DNA of 7,503 nucleotides, taken from Porphyromonadaceae bacterium. Its GTDB lineage: Bacteria > Bacteroidota > Bacteroidia > Bacteroidales > Paludibacteraceae. The position numbers and the translations under genes are program-made. The stretch lies in contig CAJPNS010000089.1 in assembly GCA_905372135.1 (NCBI GenBank), positions 1 through 7,503 of the forward strand, read 5' to 3'. Below are positions 6,470 through 7,503 of the stretch, piece after piece (position 1 is the stretch's first letter; the number at the start of each line of letters is the position of its first letter). The notes under the pieces are model-generated. The model had not been told where the DNA came from. It worked only from the letters and a program-made list of their open reading frames with translations, and made no database searches.

Positions 6470-6595
6470 ATGAAATCAGCACGAGAGTCGACTCTATCAA
6501 CTCCTACGTCTGTAACCAACTGCTAACCAAGCCTCAAAACCCTCTTCCGGATTGCGAAGATATTGGGAGTAGAAGTGAAAGAGTTGATTGAATAA
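6470..6595 (+). pseudogene. Remnant of an XRE-family HTH regulator (C-terminal part, frameshifted)
   Basis: The frame from 6527 to the TAA at 6593-6595 reads PSLKTLFRIAKILGVEVK then ELIE and stop. This is the typical end of a small XRE/Cro-type regulator of Bacteroidetes (PSLxTLxxIAxxLxVxxxELI). Just upstream, a different frame (6496-6519) reads INSYVCNQ, like the recognition-helix end that normally precedes that segment (for example a VNSYVCN-type sequence). The two pieces are out of frame and separated by seven bases. The frame of the second piece has a TAA at 6524-6526, and the first piece has none of the N-terminal helices upstream. An ATG at 6470 opens only 18 codons before that stop. 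I read this as a deleted and frameshifted gene; an alternative is a sequencing error plus a shorter true gene, but the missing N-terminus makes this less likely. Confidence 0.5.
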
Positions 6596-6629
6596 ATCCA
6601 ATAATTATGGTATAAAAGATTATTTAAAT

Positions 6630-7503
6630 ATGAAAATAAGCAAAATAACAATTCAAAACTTCAGATCTATTGAAAAGGCTGAAATAGAGGTGACAGACTT
6701 TAATATCTTTGTTGGTCAGAATAACAGTGGAAAAACAAACCTTTTTGAAGCCTTGGAGTTTTTCTTTAATGGTTATAAGGGAAACTTGCAAGAACTGAAA
6801 TACTCAAGAGACAGCGAGTTAGAAATGTTTGTTGAAGTTGAATTCTGTGGGGCGCAGGATGGTTTGCACAATATGCAAAATGAAAAGAATAAAACTACAC
6901 TATCCTCCAAGCTTGGAGAGGCCGATATTGTTAGCTTTCAGAGATGTAGTTCAGATTCTAAGAAACGACAAATGTTTATTGGGGGAAGTGAAATACCTCC
7001 AGGAACGGGCTTTGATGCTGCTTTAAATGATTTTCTTCCGAAATTTGAATATATAACAACAAAGCAGTATTATGATTCTGTTGCAAAATACTCGAAGAAT
7101 ACACCAATGGGAGTAATGCTATCGAATGTATTAACAACAATTCTCCAAACAAATCAACAGTATAAAGAATTCCAAGAGAAATTTTCAGCACTATTTGAAG
7201 CTGACGATTCTGAAATTAAGACCGAATTCGACAGAATAGGTAGTCAGGTAAAAATTTATCTGGAAAAACAATTCCCAGATACCACTAATGTTCGTTTTGA
7301 AGTAACCCCACCTGCATTTGATGATTTACTCAAAAATTTCAATACCGACATAGACGATGGGATTGAGACCTCTGCGGAGGAAAAAGGGGATGGAATGCAA
7401 AGAGCCTTAATGTTGTCCATAATACAAGCTTATGCTGATTTTAGGAAGCAAAATGATGACATTGGTAAATCTTTTATTTTCTTTATTGATGAAGCTGAAT
7501 TAC
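6630..7503 (+). CDS. AAA-family ATPase (OLD/RecF-like), 3' end beyond the window
   Basis: An open frame of 291 codons with no stop before the window end. It starts MKISKITIQNFRSIEKAEI, the usual first strands of SMC/RecF/OLD-type ATPases. Walker A is GQNNSGKT (29-36). A signature-like stretch KGDGMQRALMLS lies at 252-263, and Walker B is FIFFIDE (282-288) followed by AEL, where the sequence ends. The segment between (about 40-240) is a variable, mostly helical insert. This layout fits the AAA_15/AAA_21 group, which includes OLD nucleases, Gabija GajA, Septu PtuA and several abortive-infection ATPases. Most of these carry a TOPRIM or other effector region after Walker B or in the next gene, which cannot be seen here. 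Base composition is clearly lower in G+C than the genes to the left, suggesting acquisition. The ATG lies 34 bp after the XRE remnant, without an SD sequence. Family call is firm; a defence role is inference. Confidence 0.85.
   Translation, partial: MKISKITIQNFRSIEKAEIEVTDFNIFVGQNNSGKTNLFEALEFFFNGYKGNLQELKYSRDSELEMFVEVEFCGAQDGLHNMQNEKNKTTLSSKLGEADIVSFQRCSSDSKKRQMFIGGSEIPPGTGFDAALNDFLPKFEYITTKQYYDSVAKYSKNTPMGVMLSNVLTTILQTNQQYKEFQEKFSALFEADDSEIKTEFDRIGSQVKIYLEKQFPDTTNVRFEVTPPAFDDLLKNFNTDIDDGIETSAEEKGDGMQRALMLSIIQAYADFRKQNDDIGKSFIFFIDEAEL

Noticed and set aside
6829..7026. A 65-codon plus-strand ORF
   Set aside because: It lies wholly within the ATPase gene in another frame and shows no domain pattern.

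Overview
The window looks like chromosomal DNA from a member of the Bacteroidales; genus is not resolved. The evidence is the Bacteroidetes-type promoter core TAnnTTTG upstream of the transcription units, the lack of convincing Shine-Dalgarno sequences, short SPII signal peptides followed by lysine (SCK), and the gene content: BIG2 lipoproteins, an Omp28-type thioredoxin lipoprotein and an agmatine deiminase.

Layout, left to right. Positions 1-66 hold about three copies of a 22-bp tandem repeat, cut by the window edge. A long hairpin at 92-140 ends a minus-strand operon. That operon (2760 to 153) encodes two exported lipoproteins. The promoter-proximal one has one Ig-like BIG2 domain and an Omp28/thioredoxin domain with a CGPC active site. 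The distal one has two BIG2 domains and a beta-rich C-terminal half of unknown function. Their signal peptides and BIG2 domains are clearly related, so they look like a duplicated display stalk carrying different heads. A divergent promoter region (2761-3058) separates them from a plus-strand gene for a 550-residue MFS permease (3059-4711). A bidirectional terminator hairpin (about 4754-4790) lies between this gene and a convergent minus-strand pair: a small single-pass membrane protein (6303-5917), followed at close spacing by a cytosolic agmatine deiminase-family enzyme (5904-4804).

From about 6400 rightward the character changes. The intergenic stretch carries a plus-strand promoter and a broken C-terminal fragment of an XRE-type helix-turn-helix regulator (about 6470-6595). 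A partial gene for an SMC/OLD-like AAA ATPase follows (6630 to the window end, 291 codons, still open). Sampled 60-base rows of the ATPase gene have 18 and 23 G+C, against 31-35 in rows of the three larger genes sampled to the left, which suggests acquired DNA. This is the part most likely to lead into an accessory or defence locus, but the window stops at the Walker B motif, so no partner gene or effector domain can be seen.

Most of the window is ordinary envelope and metabolic gene content. I see no CRISPR array, tRNA, rRNA or insertion sequence, and I cannot claim a new system from what is present.
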